A stretch of 64,000 nt of DNA from Fragum whitleyi (taxonomy: Eukaryota; Mollusca; Bivalvia; Cardiida; Cardiidae): the NCBI GenBank assembly GCA_948146395.1, contig OX411557.1, positions 33,830,077-33,894,076 on the forward strand. Direction: 5' to 3'. The translations under genes were made by a program, and so were the position numbers. Within the stretch, counting starts at the first letter, position 1; every line of letters begins with the position of its first letter. Below the pieces are notes generated by a model that worked only from the letters and a program-made list of their open reading frames with translations, was not told where the DNA came from and did no database searches. Shown here in pieces: positions 23,621-36,545 of the stretch.

Positions 23621-24824
23621 CAAGAGGACCAAGATGGTCCTAGATCGCTCACCTGAGTCTCTTTGACCCCCGGGACATCACATTAATTGGATAGGCAGAT
23701 GTCAAAAAGAAGATAATTGCCTAAAATCAATACCATGGAATGTTTTCAGCGAAGAGCAAGACTTTGCTCTTTGATTCAATGTAAAAAGGGTTGTGCCCGG
23801 GTGGAGCCCAAATATGATCCTAGGGTGTTGATATGAACAAACTTGGTAGAGGTCCACTAGATGATGCTACATACCAAAAATGAAAGCTGTCTGCCTTCTG
23901 GTTTCATAGAAGAAGATTTTTGAAGATTTTAATTTTTTTACCCTTCGTGCTAATAAGAGATAAAGGGATGCACCCGTGCAAAGCCCAAATATGACACAAG
24001 GGTCTTGATATGAACAAACTTGGTAGGGGCCCCACTAGATGATGCTACATACCAAAAATGAAAGCAGTGTGCCCTCTGGTTTTGATTTAAGAAGAATTCA
24101 AAAGATTTTCGCTCTTTGATTCTATGTAAAAAGGGTTGTGCCCGGGTGGAGCCCAAATATGATCCTAGGGTGTTGATATGAACAAACTTAGTAGAGGTCC
24201 ACTAGATGATGCTACATACCAAAAATGAAAGCTGTCTGCCTTCTGGTTTCATAGAAGAAGATTTTTGAAGATTTTCATTTTTTTACCCTTAGTGCTAATA
24301 AGAGATAAAGGGATGCACCTGGGCAAAGCCCAAATATGACCCAAGGGTCTTGATATGAACAAACTTGGTAGAGGCCCACTAGGTGATGCTACATACCAAA
24401 TATGAAAGCTGTCTGCCATCTTGTTTCAGAGAAGAAGATTTTTAAAGATTTTCACTCTTTGATTCTATGTAAAAAGGGTTGTACTTGGTAGAGGTCCACT
24501 AGATGATGCTACATACCAAATATGAAAGCTGTCTGCCTTCTGGTTTCAGAGAAGAAGATTTTTAAAGATTTTCATATTTTCACCCTTTTTGTTAAGGGTA
24601 AAGGGAAAGTTAAGGGTGGATTTCAATTATTTGAACAACTTTGGTAGAGCTTGACCCAAGGAACATCCCTGCCAAGTTTCATCAAGATTGGCCGACTGGT
24701 TTAGGAGGAGAAGATGTTTAAAGAAATTGTGGACGACGCACGACGGACGTCGCACGATGGACGTCGGACATTTTACGATCACAATAGCTCACCTTGAGCA
24801 CTTCGTGCTCAGGTGAGCTAAAAA
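23621..24824 (-). mobile_element. HINE/pearl element, family C, complete, minus orientation
   Basis: Read on the minus strand, it begins TTTTTAGCTCACCTGAGCAC with the palindrome GAGCACgaaGTGCTC. A leader with GTGAGCTATTGTGATCG and GTCCGTCGTGCG follows. About five cores of 120-180 bp repeat (GATGATGCTACATACCAAA on the + strand at about 23868, 24044, 24208, 24387, 24506). The 3' end is CAGGTGAGCGATCTAGGACC, hairpin GGACCatctTGGTCC and CTTG before TT. GCTCACCTGA at one end and TCAGGTGAGC near the other are exact inverted copies. Confidence 0.88.
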
Positions 24825-25901
24825 GGGCCTATCAATCAAAATATTGGATAATCAAACTGTTTTTGGCAAAAATGTGTATACTTTGCTTATTGAATGGACA
24901 AGATTACTTTTTAACAATTAACAGAGACATTTATCTAACAATGCTAAGGAATACACTTAAAGAATTGTTATTCCTTTTTAATAATGAAACATTGAATGCA
25001 CATAATAATAGGATAATTCTAGTTTAATAGTGAAGTACAATGATAACACAAAAATACATGTAAATACACTATTGAAGTTTAAGTTCTTTTTTAACAATGA
25101 AATATTGACTACTCAAGAATGAATAAATCAAACTTGTTATTCTTTTTAAACAGTGGAACTATGAAACCTCAGGGGAAAATATACTTTGAAGACAAGTTAT
25201 TCCTTTTTTAACAGTGAAATAATCACCTTAGTAAATGAAAACTCAAGAGCCCACATTTTTCCAATATACGTTGTTATTTCCTTAGAATAATCTACTTAAG
25301 TTTTCTTTGAAGGTGAAGGTAATATTTGAACATCTGTGCCAAATAGACATCTAGATGACCCAGCCTCCTTTTGAACTGATTTCAAAGTGCCTAAGATATA
25401 CCTGTACTATATGGAATTGATATAGCACTGAGACATCACATTGTAAAAAATTATATGTTTAAGCATAAGTTACACAAGGTTATGAAGAACATGAAAACAT
25501 GTATAAAATGCTACAATAATTAATCATATCATATCATAATTTATATAAGTGATAGACAAAAATCTTAATACTAAGTAATATTACTATGAAACATCTAATA
25601 CAGTCATACTACCATAAAAGCCAATCAAAATATTGTAAATAAAGCGTGATTAAAAAGGTTTTGTTAGCTTACCAAGAATATTGTATTATCACAAAATTTT
25701 CTTTCTTCATTAAGGATGAAAACCTTTTAAAATCATACTCAACTTTACATGTGCAATTGCATGGAAAAGTGGGCATCATTTGCAAAAGTTTGCAAAATCT
25801 TGGCATACTGACAGCCTGCAGTCATCTAATTGATGATACATGAATGATATAATGAATACAAGGAAAGGTGACTAAAACTCTTCAGATTCTACACTGGTTA
25901 A

Positions 25902-26058
25902 GGTAGTGGACCTGTAATAGTTCCGCGCAATTTCGGCACCCATGAACTTTCACAATATTGACAGAGGTTTCCTAATGAAAATCATTAGGAAACCTCGGTT
26001 AACACTGTTAAAGTTCATTACTTCCAAAACGTTGCGAATCTTTTACGGGTCCACAACC
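25902..26058. mobile_element. TTAA-flanked foldback MITE (157 bp)
   Basis: TTAA at 25898-25901 and 26059-26062 flanks ends GGTAGTGGACCTGTAATAG and, inverted, GGTTGTGGACCCGTAAAAG. The centre is itself a palindrome, GAGGTTTCCTAATG/CATTAGGAAACCTC. Nearly the whole element folds into one hairpin. A degraded relative lies at about 34,996-35,133. Confidence 0.85.
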
Positions 26059-26085
26059 TTAAACATACAAAGGTACAAAATATAC

Positions 26086-28117
26086 ATGCAACTAACTTTA
26101 CAAGTGCTTGTCATAGGATAGCCTATTTCCCCCAATGAGAACTTCTTCAGTGATATCAGAATGTAATATCTTCTAAAAATTTATATTGAGTTATACAATG
26201 AAATGGAGTCAAATGACAACATTTGCTTATAATGTAAATAACTGTATCTGATTGATAAGTTATATACTTTTTAGAATGAAAGTTCAAAGAAGTTAGAAGT
26301 GGTCATGGTATCCAGTCTGTAGTCTCAAAGCTTCATGTCGATGGTACACAAAGGTCATTTTGTCCTTGGTTTAAACTTTATGCCAACTTTTAGACTTGAA
26401 AAAGCATCAGTCAAAGATATAAGTCACTTTAGAGTCTCAGTTGTCAAAAAGGAGGAAGCAGTCACTACAAATTAAAAAGGCTTCAATGTTTTAAATCATT
26501 GGAATAACATAGGATATGCTTTGTGAGGACGTAACAAGGGTAAAATTATGAAATATTACAATAACCATGGCATTCTAGAGAGAGTGTGTGTGTGTGTCAG
26601 GTTGGGTATAATAACTACAACATTTATAAGCGTGTGTTGGGAGGGGGAATTGGGGCGGGAGAGGAGGGAGGGGGGAGGGGGTGGGAGTGTAACAACAGTC
26701 AAATTATAATAATAACAACATCATTAATTTCATTCAGAGGAGGAAGGGTGGGGCAATAACAACCTATAACAATAACTACATCATTCATAAGTACCTATTT
26801 ACACTAAGTTAAAAGATAATGTTTGGTAAAAGTGCCTAGAAGAATATGGTTCATACAGATATTCATCTTATATTTCTATTAATATGTTCAAACCTATTAA
26901 TAGAAATAAAATATCAAAAATTTTAATTTCATTTTGATAGCTCAGCACCTAAATGGACTGAGCCTTTGATTAGTTACACTATGTCATTAGATAATGTTTT
27001 GTAAAAGTGCCTAGAAGAATATGGTTCACCTATTGATCAATAGGATTTCAATCAAAATTAGAGCACTCCTTTACTAAAAGAAATGCCCTAATTTTAGCCT
27101 CATTCTTTCCATTTTATGATACTTGTTTATCATACAGATATTTATCCTATATTTCTATTAATATGTTCAATCGATTTAGCCCTTAAATATATTGTTATCA
27201 TTTACTTTATCTATTTAGATTATTGAGAATTAAGTAATTTTAATCATTATTATTACTTTTTGAGATTTGATATTATTACTTTAGTTTTAATTATTTAGTT
27301 AGATTTTATAACAGAATTAATCATTGAGATACTTATGAAATGATGTAGTTGTTTAAAAAAAAGGTTTCAACAAAAAGTGAAAGCAGATAAAATAAGATAT
27401 AGATTAAGTCCTTTCAACAGTCAGCCACAGGTCTCAGTCAAACTCCCCATGTTAGATGAAGGTCGCCGTGTAACTTGAGGTAACTTGTGGACAAGATCTC
27501 CCCAAACCCATCTGACTATTTAGGAAATTCTTTAATGGTGGTCTGTAATCATTTTTAAGGAAGAATTACAAGTACTGGTAATGTTATTTTTAGCACTGGT
27601 CAGTCAGTTGTAGAAGTGACCCGTCATAATCAAATTTAATTTTTGAAACTTTCGATGCTGGTAAATATATGCACCATATTTCTCAAATAAAAACATTTCT
27701 TTTCAAATCCATTTGTTTTGATTACCTTGAAGTAGAATATAAGCACAACTTTTATGCATCATAATTCTGTCAAACGAATGTTTCTTTTTTATAATTTTTC
27801 ATAAAAAAGAAAACTTCATTTGACAGAATTATGCAAAATAATGTCAAAAAAAATCTTCAAGAGAGGGGTAAAGAAAGTAATCCATGACGAACACAAAACT
27901 AACTTAATATAAAATTTCTTACTAGTTCACTAAGATAACAACTCTGCAGGAGAGTTTTAAAGGATAAAGGGAGTATTTTTATAATTCACCGAAGAATAAA
28001 ACTGAAAAAGCTTATCACTGTATTAATAAATACACAATTAATACACAATGGATTCATACATAAGTGTAATTAGGTTTTCAGTTTCATACCTCTGTGAATT
28101 AAAAGATAAGCCTCTTT
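26086..28117. repeat. Direct tandem duplication, unit 1 (2032 bp)
   Basis: The unit runs from ATGCAACTAACTTTACAAG to AAGATAAGCCTCTTT and repeats immediately. Constant 2032-bp spacing was checked at the start, around 26,631 and at the end, with no indel seen and only about eight to ten substitutions noticed. It holds AT-rich non-coding DNA, a GT tract, a G-rich tract, an internal imperfect duplication (AAAGTGCCTAGAAGAATATG twice) and a hairpin at about 27,763-27,835. No coding region is recognisable. Confidence 0.93.
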
Positions 28118-30149
28118 ATGCAACTAACTTTACAAGTGCTTTTCATAGGATAGCCTATTTCCCCCAATGAGAACTTCTTCAGTGATATCAGAATGTAATA
28201 TCTTCTAAAAATTTATATTGAGTTATACAATGAAATGGAGTCAAATGACAACATTTGCTTATAATGTAAATAACTGTATCTGATTGATAAGTTATATACT
28301 TTTTAGAATGAAAGTTCAAAGAAGTTAGAAGTGGTCATGGTATCCAGTCTGTAGTCTCATAGCTTCATGTCGATGGTACACAAAGGTCATTTTGTCCTTG
28401 GTTTAAACTTTATGCCAACTTTTAGACTTGAAAAAGCATCAGTCAAAGATATAAGTCACTTTAGAGTCTCAGTTGTCAAAAAGGAAAGAGCAGTCACTAC
28501 AAATTAAAAAGGCTTCAATGTTTTAAATCATTGGAATAACATAGGATATGCTTTGTGAGGACGTAACAAGGGTAAAATTATGAAATATTACAATAACCAT
28601 GGCATTCTAGAGAGAGTGTGTGTGTGTGTCAGGTTGGGTATAATAACTACAACATTTATAAGCGTGTGTTGGGAGGGGGAATTGGGGCGGGAGAGGAGGG
28701 AGGGGGGAGGGGGTGGGAGTGTAACAACAGTCAAATTATAATAATAACAACATCATTAATTTCATTCAGAGGAGGAAGGGTGGGGCAATAACAACCTATA
28801 ACAATAACTACATCATTCATAAGTACCTATTTACACTAAGTTAAAAGATAATGTTTGGTAAAAGTGCCTAGAAGAATATGGTTCATACAGATATTCATCT
28901 TATATTTCTATTAATATGTTCAAACCTATTAATAGAAATAAAATATCAAAAATTTTAATTTCATTTTGATAGCTCAGCACCTAAATGGACTGAGCCTTTG
29001 ATTAGTTACACTATGTCATTAGATAATGTTTTGTAAAAGTGCCTAGAAGAATATGGTTCACCTATTGATCAATAGGATTTCAATCAAAATTAGAGCACTC
29101 CTTTACTAAAAGAAATGCCCTAATTTTAGCCTCATTCTTTCCATTTTATGATACTTGTTTATCATACAGATATTTATCCTATATTTCTATTAATATGTTC
29201 AATCGATTTAGCCCTTAAATATATTGTTATCATTTACTTTATCTATTTAGATTATTGAGAATTAAGTAATTTTAATCATTATTATTACTTTTTGAGATTT
29301 GATATTATTACTTTAGTTTTAATTATTTAGTTAGATTTTATAACAGAATTAATCATTGAGATACTTATGAAATGATGTAGTTGTTTAAAAAAAAGGTTTC
29401 AACAAAAAGTGAAAGCAGATAAAATAAGATATAGATTAAGTCCTTTCAACAGTCAGCCACAGGTCTCAGTCAAACTCCCCATGTTAGATGAAGGTCGCCG
29501 TGTAACTTGAGGTAACTTGTGGACAAGATCTCCCCAAACCCATCTGACTATTTAGGAAATTCTTTAATTGTGGTCTGTAATCATTTTTAAGGAAGAATTA
29601 CAAGTACTGGTAATGTTATTTTTAGCACTGGTCAGTCAGTTGTAGAAGTGACCTGTCATAATCAAATTTAATTTTTGAAACTTTCGATGCTGGTAAATAT
29701 ATGCACCATATTTCTCAAATAAAAACATTTCTTTTCAAATCCATTTGTTTTGATTACCTTGAAGTAGAATATAAGCACAACTTTTATGCATCATAATTCT
29801 GTCAAACGAATGTTTCTTTTTTATAATTTTTCATAAAAAAGAAAACTTCATTTGACAGAATTATGCAAAATAATGTCAAAAAAAATCTTCAAGAGAGGGG
29901 TAAAGAAAGTAATCCATGACAAACACAAAACTAACTTAATATAAAATTTCTTACTAGTTCACTAAGATAACAACTCTCCAGGAGAGTTTAAAAGGATAAA
30001 GGGAGTATTTTTATAATTCACCGAAGAATAAAACTGAAAAAGCTTATCACTGTATTAATAAATACACAATTAATACACAATGGATTCATACATAAGTGTA
30101 ATTAGGTTTTCAGTTTCATACCTCTGTGAATTAAAAGATAAGCCTCTTT
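28118..30149. repeat. Direct tandem duplication, unit 2 (2032 bp)
   Basis: Second copy of the 26,086-28,117 unit. Differences seen include GTGCTTTTCATAGG for GTGCTTGTCATAGG, AGGAAAGAGC for AGGAGGAAGC, and CTCTCCAGGAG for CTCTGCAGGAG. The hairpin and G-rich tract are retained at about 29,795-29,867 and 28,670-28,719. Confidence 0.93.
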
Positions 30150-30919
30150 ATATCTTAAAATTCAATACCAAAAAACAAACATGTAAAGATTTCTCAATAA
30201 CAAGACAGATTTTGGAATACTTTGTCTGCACGTTTACATAAAAAAGAAAATTCAAAAATTCTATTGAGAAATGAAAATGATTTCCCAGCCAATCAGAAAA
30301 CAAAAACCCTGATAGGCACAACTACCATTAAAATTATTGAAAGGGTATTTATTAACATAAGCATTTACCAGAGTTTTGTGTGAAGTTTAAAAAGAAAATT
30401 AAATGAATACTGTATAACTTTTTACTAAACTGGAAAAGAGAAAATCTTACAATTGAATCAAATTGAAATAGGATATTGAATAACAAGTTTCCTAAATTTT
30501 AAGTAGAATTCGCTATTGTGAGTCGTCCACCATATACAATTGTACTGTAATCACAAGTCACAATAGCGTATTTGAGTTATAGAAAAAAGATTAGCCTGCA
30601 AAAATAGGCTTTACCTCCTGTTTTTCTTTAAATGACAGAAAATTTTCATTTTTGTTTTGTAAAGAGATACTGACACACTATGCATTCAGTGCAATTTTGC
30701 CAAGATATTCATTCAACATGACAGAAAAAATATTATTAAAAAAAACAGTTGCAACCATGACATTTAACTAGTAATTGATATATTGTATTGAGAGATATCT
30801 TTGTATGCTTAGTTTACAGTCGTTACAAGAAAAGAGAAACAAAAATAAAAAAAAGGGCAATGTTATTTTCACTTAATTGTCCAAGTTATAACAATAATTG
30901 ATGAAAGAAAGAAAAGATT
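30150..30919. other. AT-rich non-coding stretch
   Basis: No coding signal. A weak inverted repeat at about 30,509-30,570 (ATTCGCTATTGTGA/TCACAATAGCGTAT) is the only structure noted. Confidence 0.4.
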
Positions 30920-33715
30920 CACAATGATTGTCTATTAAGTCCATACGTCTGTAGAAATGATTACAACTGATGATTGTCCATAGAATCTTACAGCAAGTCT
31001 GTTGAGATGTACACAACTCGATGATTGTCCATAGAATCTTACAGCAAGTCTGTTGAAATGTAAACAACTCAATGATTGTCCATAGAATCTTACAGCAAGT
31101 CTGTTGAGATGTACACAACTCCATGATTGTCCATAGAATCTTACAGCAAGTCTGTTGAAATGTAAACAACTCAATGATTGTCCATAGAATCTTACAGCAC
31201 GTCTGAAGAGTCATACAACCGATGATTGTCCATAGAATCTTACAGCAAGTCGGTTGAAATGTAAACAACTCAATGATTGTCCATAGAATCTTACAGCATG
31301 TCTGAAGAGTCATACAGCCCGATGATTGTCCATAGAATCTTGAGGCACGTCTGAAGAGTCATACAACCGATGATTGTCCATAGAATCTTACAGCAAGTCT
31401 GTTGAAATGTAAACAACTCAATGATTGTCCATAGAATCTTACAGCACGTCTGAAGAGTCATACAGCCCGATGATTGTCCATAGAATCTTTAGGCACGTCT
31501 GAAGAGTCATACAACCGATGATTGTCCATAGAATCTTACAGCAAGTCTGTTGAAATGTAAACAACTCAATGATTGTCCATAGAATCTTACAGCACGTCTG
31601 AAGAGTCATACAGCCCGATGATTGTCCATAGAATCTTGAGGCACGTCTGAAGAGTCATACTACCGATGATTGTCCATAGAATCTTACAGCAAGTCTGTTG
31701 AAATGTAAACAACTCAATGATTGTCCATAGAATCTTACGGCACTTCTAAAGAGTCATACAACCGATGATTGTCCATAGAATCTTACAGCACGTCTGAAGA
31801 GTCATACAACCCGATGATTGTCCATAGAATCTTACAGCACGTATGAAGAGTCATACAACCCGATGATTGTCCATAGAATCTTACGGCACGTCTGAAGAGT
31901 CATACAACAGATGATTGTCCATAGAATCTTACAGCAAGTCGGTTGAAATGTAAACAACTCAATGATTGTCCATAGAATCTTACAGCACGTCTGTTGAAAT
32001 GTAAACAACTCAATGATTGTCCATAGAATCTTACAGCACGTCTGAAGAGTCATACAACCGATGATTGTCCATAGAATCTTACAGCAAGTCGGTTGAAATG
32101 AAAACAACTCAATGATTGTCCATAGAATCTTACAGCACGTCTGAAGAGTCATACAACCGATGATTGTCCATAGAATCTTACAGCAAGTCGGTTGAAATGT
32201 CAACAACTCAATGATTGTCCATAGAATCTTACAGCACGTCTGCAGAGTCATACAACCGATGATTGTCCATAGAATCTTACAGCACGTCTGAAGAGTCATA
32301 CAACCCGATGATTGTCCATAGAATCTTACAGTAAGTCTGTTGAAATGTAAACAACTCAATGATTGTCCATAGAATCTTACAGCACGTCTGAAGAGTCATA
32401 CAACCGATGATTGTCCATAGAATCTCACGGCATGTCTGAAGAGTCATACAGCCCGATGATTGTCCATAGAATCTTACGGCACGTCTGAAGAGTCATACAA
32501 CCCGATGATTGTCCATAGAATCTTACAGCAAGTCTTTTGAAATGTAAACAACTCAATGATTGTCCATAGAATCTTACAGCACGTCTGAAGAGTCATACAA
32601 CCCGATGATTGTCCATAGAATCTCATGGCACGTCTGAAGAGTCATACAACCCGATGATTGTCCATAGAATCTTACAGCACGTCTGAAGAGTCATACAACC
32701 CGATGATTGTCCATAGAATCTTACAGCAAGTCTGTTGAGATGTACACAACTCGATGATTGTCCATAGAATCTTACAGCAAGTCTGTTGAAATGTATACAA
32801 CTCAATGATTGTCCATAGAATCTTACAGCAAGTCTGTTGAGATGTACACAACTCGATGATTGTCCATAGAATCTTACAGCAAGTCTGTTGAAATGTAAAC
32901 AACTCAATGATTGTCCATAGAATCTTACAGCACGTCTGAAGAGTCATACAACCGATGATTGTCCATAGAATCTTACAGCAAGTCGGTTGAAATGTAAACA
33001 ACTCAATGATTGTCCATAGAATCTTACAGCACGTCTGAAGAGTCATACAGCCCGATGATTGTCCATAGAATCTTGAGGCACGTCTGAAGAGTCATACAAC
33101 AGATGATTGTCCATAGATTCTTACAGCAAGTCGTTTGAAATGTAAACAACTCAATGATTGTCCATAGAATCTTACAGCACGTCTGAAGAGTCATACAACC
33201 CGATGATTGTCCATAGAATCTTACAGCACGTCTGAAGAGTCATACAACCAATGATTGTCCATAGAATCTTACACAAGTCTGTTGAAATGTAAACAACTCA
33301 ATGATTGTCCATAGAATCTTACAGCACGTCTGAAGAGTCATACAACCCGATGATTGTCCATAGAATCTTAAAGCAAGTCTGTTGAAATGTAAACAACTCA
33401 ATGATTGTCCATAGAATCTTACAGCACGTCTGAAGAGTCATACAACCCGATGATTGTCCATAGGATCTTACGGCACTTCTGAAGAGTCATACAACCGATG
33501 ATTGTCCATGAAAGCTTACAGCACGTCTGGAGAGTCATACAACCTGTTGATTGTCCATAGAATCTTACGGCACGTCTGAAGAGTCATACAACCCAATGAT
33601 TGTCCATGAAAGCGTACAGCACGTCTGAATGATTGTCCATAGAATCTTACAACTTGTCTGTAGAGATATACACAACTCGATGATTGTTTGTAGAATTTAC
33701 TGCATGTCTTTCACA
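30920..33715. repeat. Minisatellite, 48-51 bp units, about 57 copies
   Basis: Every unit contains TGATTGTCCATAGAATCTTA. Two main types occur: one with CAAGTCTGTTGAAATG (51 bp) and one with CACGTCTGAAGAGTCATAC (48 or 49 bp). A third carries TTGAGGCACGTC. Around 31,230-31,680 the order 51+49+48 repeats as a higher-order unit of about 148 bp. Minus-strand ORFs of 79-175 codons run through the array because 48- and 51-bp units keep frame; they break where 49-bp units occur. This is therefore judged non-coding satellite DNA. Confidence 0.92.
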
Positions 33716-34600
33716 AGAACTATTGTCTGTATGCTTCTTCTGACATATCGAGGTAAAGTCGACTATCTTTTCTTGTTATTTCTCATGTAAACACTGTAGG
33801 TACTCATTGGAATTGTCTTTCATTAGGATGATTTCTGAGAGTGTATTCATTTTAATTATTCACTAGTCTTTGCTTACTGATAACACATTACACTATTTAC
33901 GCTTTTGTTAGTCCCCTTTATATGGAAAATTCTCTTTAATTTTGCACTGTTTGAATTGTTTGAGATATCATCACTCATAGGTCCTGTAAATATTTAAACA
34001 AATACTGTGAAAGTTTTAAATTGATTTCTTTATTGCTAATTCAGGATAAAGTGCTTTATAATATGACCTATGTCGCGGGAGTGAAATAAACCCGTTGAAT
34101 ATTTTTGATATTACACGGGTGATATCACACTAGTCGATAAACTATGCAAAACAGCTAAGAATGTTATATTTTGTTGGGAAAATGACCTCATAGTGATTTT
34201 GATGACGTCAATTTGCAAATTGTGTTATATGTTTAGCGGAATAACTTGAAATATAAATATCAAAAATTTCTTTGATTTATTGCAGTAATTCGGGTCATAT
34301 TATAAAAAAATACTAAATTTGTGTTCATTTTATACAAAATTTATTAGACTTGTCATCTAAAACAGATTAAGCCTGGCATAGCCCCATTTTTATCTGTTTA
34401 GGGTGACTCCTTAAATAAATTTGGTATTTAATGACCATGCATTCAAAATCCCCGATTTCCCACCTGGTAGGGAGTGCCCAAATGAGACATTAATTCTGGA
34501 GTTTTTTTTTTTTTTAAGATATGATTTCTGTGAAAAATTGTTAAGACGGGTATATCTGTAAACCAAACAAATTAATGTGCTTACCAAAGTTTTGATGATT
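33716..34600. other. AT-rich non-coding stretch
   Basis: No recognisable feature beyond homopolymer runs (T tract at about 34,502). Confidence 0.4.
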
Positions 34601-34609
34601 GGCGTGCTT

Positions 34610-34721
34610 GTTGATTTCATGGAGTCATAAAACAAAAAACCTAATTACAGTGTATAACTCTGCAAAGCAGATTCAAACATAAGTGTTATTAGGTTTTTAG
34701 TGTCATATCTCCATGAAATCA
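34610..34721. repeat. Palindromic MITE-like hairpin (112 bp)
   Basis: TTGATTTCATGGAG and AAAACCTAATTACA on the left mirror TATTAGGTTTTTAG and CTCCATGAAATCAA on the right. A single related arm (AAGTGTAATTAGGTTTTCAG) lies at the end of both 2032-bp duplication units. Confidence 0.6.
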
Positions 34722-34995
34722 AGTACAATCTTCATATATTATAATCAAACATCATGAAGTAAACAATAGCACTGCCTACGAGTGCAACACTCAATTGCAG
34801 GTGCTAGATAAAGCAAACATTCTAAATACTTTCATAGTTATCCCCTTCATAGTCTGGATAGCTATTGTGATAGTAAACTCACAATTGCCAAGTTTCATGA
34901 AGATATATTGAATACAAAATTAAAGTTTGTCACACAAAGGCCTACACAACAATAACAACACCAACACAAACAAGGCCAGGATGATCAAAATACCT

Positions 34996-35133
34996 CAGCT
35001 TTTCTTCGAAACATTTCGGAACGCATAAACTTTCACAATGTTAACCAAGTTTGAAATATTAGGAAACATTAATAAACACTGTTAAAATTCGTGACTTCAT
35101 AAACGTTGCAGAACTATTACAGGTCCAAAACCT
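34996..35133. mobile_element. Degraded copy of the 157-bp TTAA foldback MITE
   Basis: AACTTTCACAATGTTAAC, TATTAGGAAACATTAATAAACACTG and GCAGAACTATTACAGGTCCAAAACC correspond in order to the element at 25,902-26,058. The left terminus is eroded. Confidence 0.5.
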
Positions 35134-35204
35134 TGAAAATAATACCTGTATTGGGATTGACTTCCTTTTTTCTATAGTCTCTCAGATCAGCAAGCCATGT
35201 CAAG

Positions 35205-35325
35205 TTAATAGATAATGGATTCTTCAATTGTTGTTGTTGTTTTGGTTAGATCCTTGAGTATCTTTGTTGTCTTTTTGATGTCATCAAGATTGACTTCTTT
35301 CCTCATTTTAGACTCTACAAAAAGG
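35205..35325 (-). CDS. Candidate coding exon (terminal), unknown protein
   Basis: On the minus strand a pyrimidine-rich tract ends in TTTTTGTAG. It is followed by an open frame reading SKMRKEVNLDDIKKTTKIL and on to a TAA stop at about 35,210. The peptide is charged, Lys/Thr-rich and helix-like. I do not recognise it. The upstream sequence on the same strand, ELKLFETELEEKNN then a stop, is also helix-like and may be another exon or intron. Splicing and expression are unproven. It could belong with the exon-like segments at 38.9-42.4 kb on the same strand. Confidence 0.3.
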
Positions 35326-35779
35326 GAAATTTTAAATCAATTATTTTTCTCTTCAAGTTCTGTTTCAAATAGTTTTAACTCGATATTTTGTTGCAAAGAA
35401 TAAAATAAGCTTTCACGACCAGCCTAACCCAGTACAGTATTTATCTCAGAAATAAAAAAATTCAAAGAAGAAAACTTAATTCTCCAGAAATAACAACAAA
35501 AACCAAAATCTGGAAACAACAGGTATTTAGAGGAGCGGGAGAGTTTTGGTAACAATTTGTCAATAGTCGTGCATTTGGAACTGAGCCATTGCACTTAATT
35601 CAATATGCAAAGTATTTCAATTCTATGTATTCAATAAGTAACCTGCACTACCTATATCAAATATTAATACAATCATGTCAATGAAAGCATTATCACATGC
35701 AGTTTATAATTCCATTCATTTGAGTTTTTTTTTTTTTTTGTTTTGTTTTGCTTTGGGTTGTTTTTTTTTTTTTTGTCCT

Positions 35780-35880
35780 TGTCAAGCTGACCCAGAAATG
35801 TTTCTGCATTGGCAGGAGGTAAAGGAAAAGATCAATCTGCCATTACGTGCTGTCTGATCTTGGTCTACATTACCTATTTT
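35780..35880. repeat. Palindromic MITE family P, degraded copy
   Basis: AGCTGACCCAGAAATGTTTC, GGCAGGAGGTAAAGG and GTGCTGTCTGATCTTGGTCT match the reverse complement of the copy at 37,799-37,915. The central CACATATGTG palindrome is mutated here. Confidence 0.55.
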
Positions 35881-36131
35881 TTTCTTTTAAGGCCAGATTA
35901 ATTTAAAGATGAAATATTTTCAAAAGAAATTAACTGACCCAAAAATTGTTCATTCAGTGCTGTCAGCACCTTGATTTCAATACAATTTTCCAACTCCTGT
36001 TTCAGCATGATAAGGGTTGAGAAGAAGAAGAGGGATTTAATATTGATCAAAAGTGTAACTTCCATTACACTCATTATGCATGTGCATAATAGAAATACAT
36101 CCTCATTCGAAAGATGTCTTTCATGAATGAT

Positions 36132-36185
36132 AACACAAAAACTACAGCTTATTCAAGCTGTAGTTACGATGTTTTAATTATTCAA
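36132..36185. repeat. Dispersed hairpin family (AGCTGTAGTTACGA), copy 1
   Basis: AACTACAGCTT and AAGCTGTAGTT form a perfect 11-bp stem around ATTC, with a weaker outer stem. Related copies lie near 51,650, 51,870 and 58,849. Confidence 0.65.
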
Positions 36186-36478
36186 CAATGCTCAAATTAT
36201 AGAAAAGAGGAGCAGATGGAGGACATTCATGTATTGTCACATATTGCCTTTATCCTGTATGTTCTTTGGTGGTCGCCTTTTGAGTGCGTATAAAAATCCT
36301 AGTTACGCCTATATTGATGATAATTTATTTGTGGAAAATAAGATACTTGATTTATCTTCCCTAGCCTTGTTTATTTGGACTTATCTTATGCTTTGTTGAA
36401 CAACAGTGCTGTTAAGGGTTCTTCACAGTGAAAACAAATCTTCACTTTTGTTAACCTGACTGTATGATATTCCTGCTT

Positions 36479-36545
36479 GCAGAATTCATAGACAAAGATC
36501 AGTCAGCACATATGTGTAGTCCGATCTTAGTCTATGCCACCTGAT
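36479..36545. repeat. Palindromic MITE family P, copy
   Basis: CATAGACAAAGATCAGTCAG, the centre CACATATGTG, and CCGATCTTAGTCTATG form an imperfect palindrome, the same family as 37,799-37,915. Confidence 0.65.

Noticed and set aside
30873..33046. Minus-strand ORFs of 79-175 codons with CCKILWTII repeats
   Set aside because: They follow minisatellite units of 48 and 51 bp, break at 49-bp units, and have no start, splice or codon-bias support.
30920..33715. CRISPR-like regular array
   Set aside because: Units are contiguous with no unique spacers, and the window is eukaryotic.
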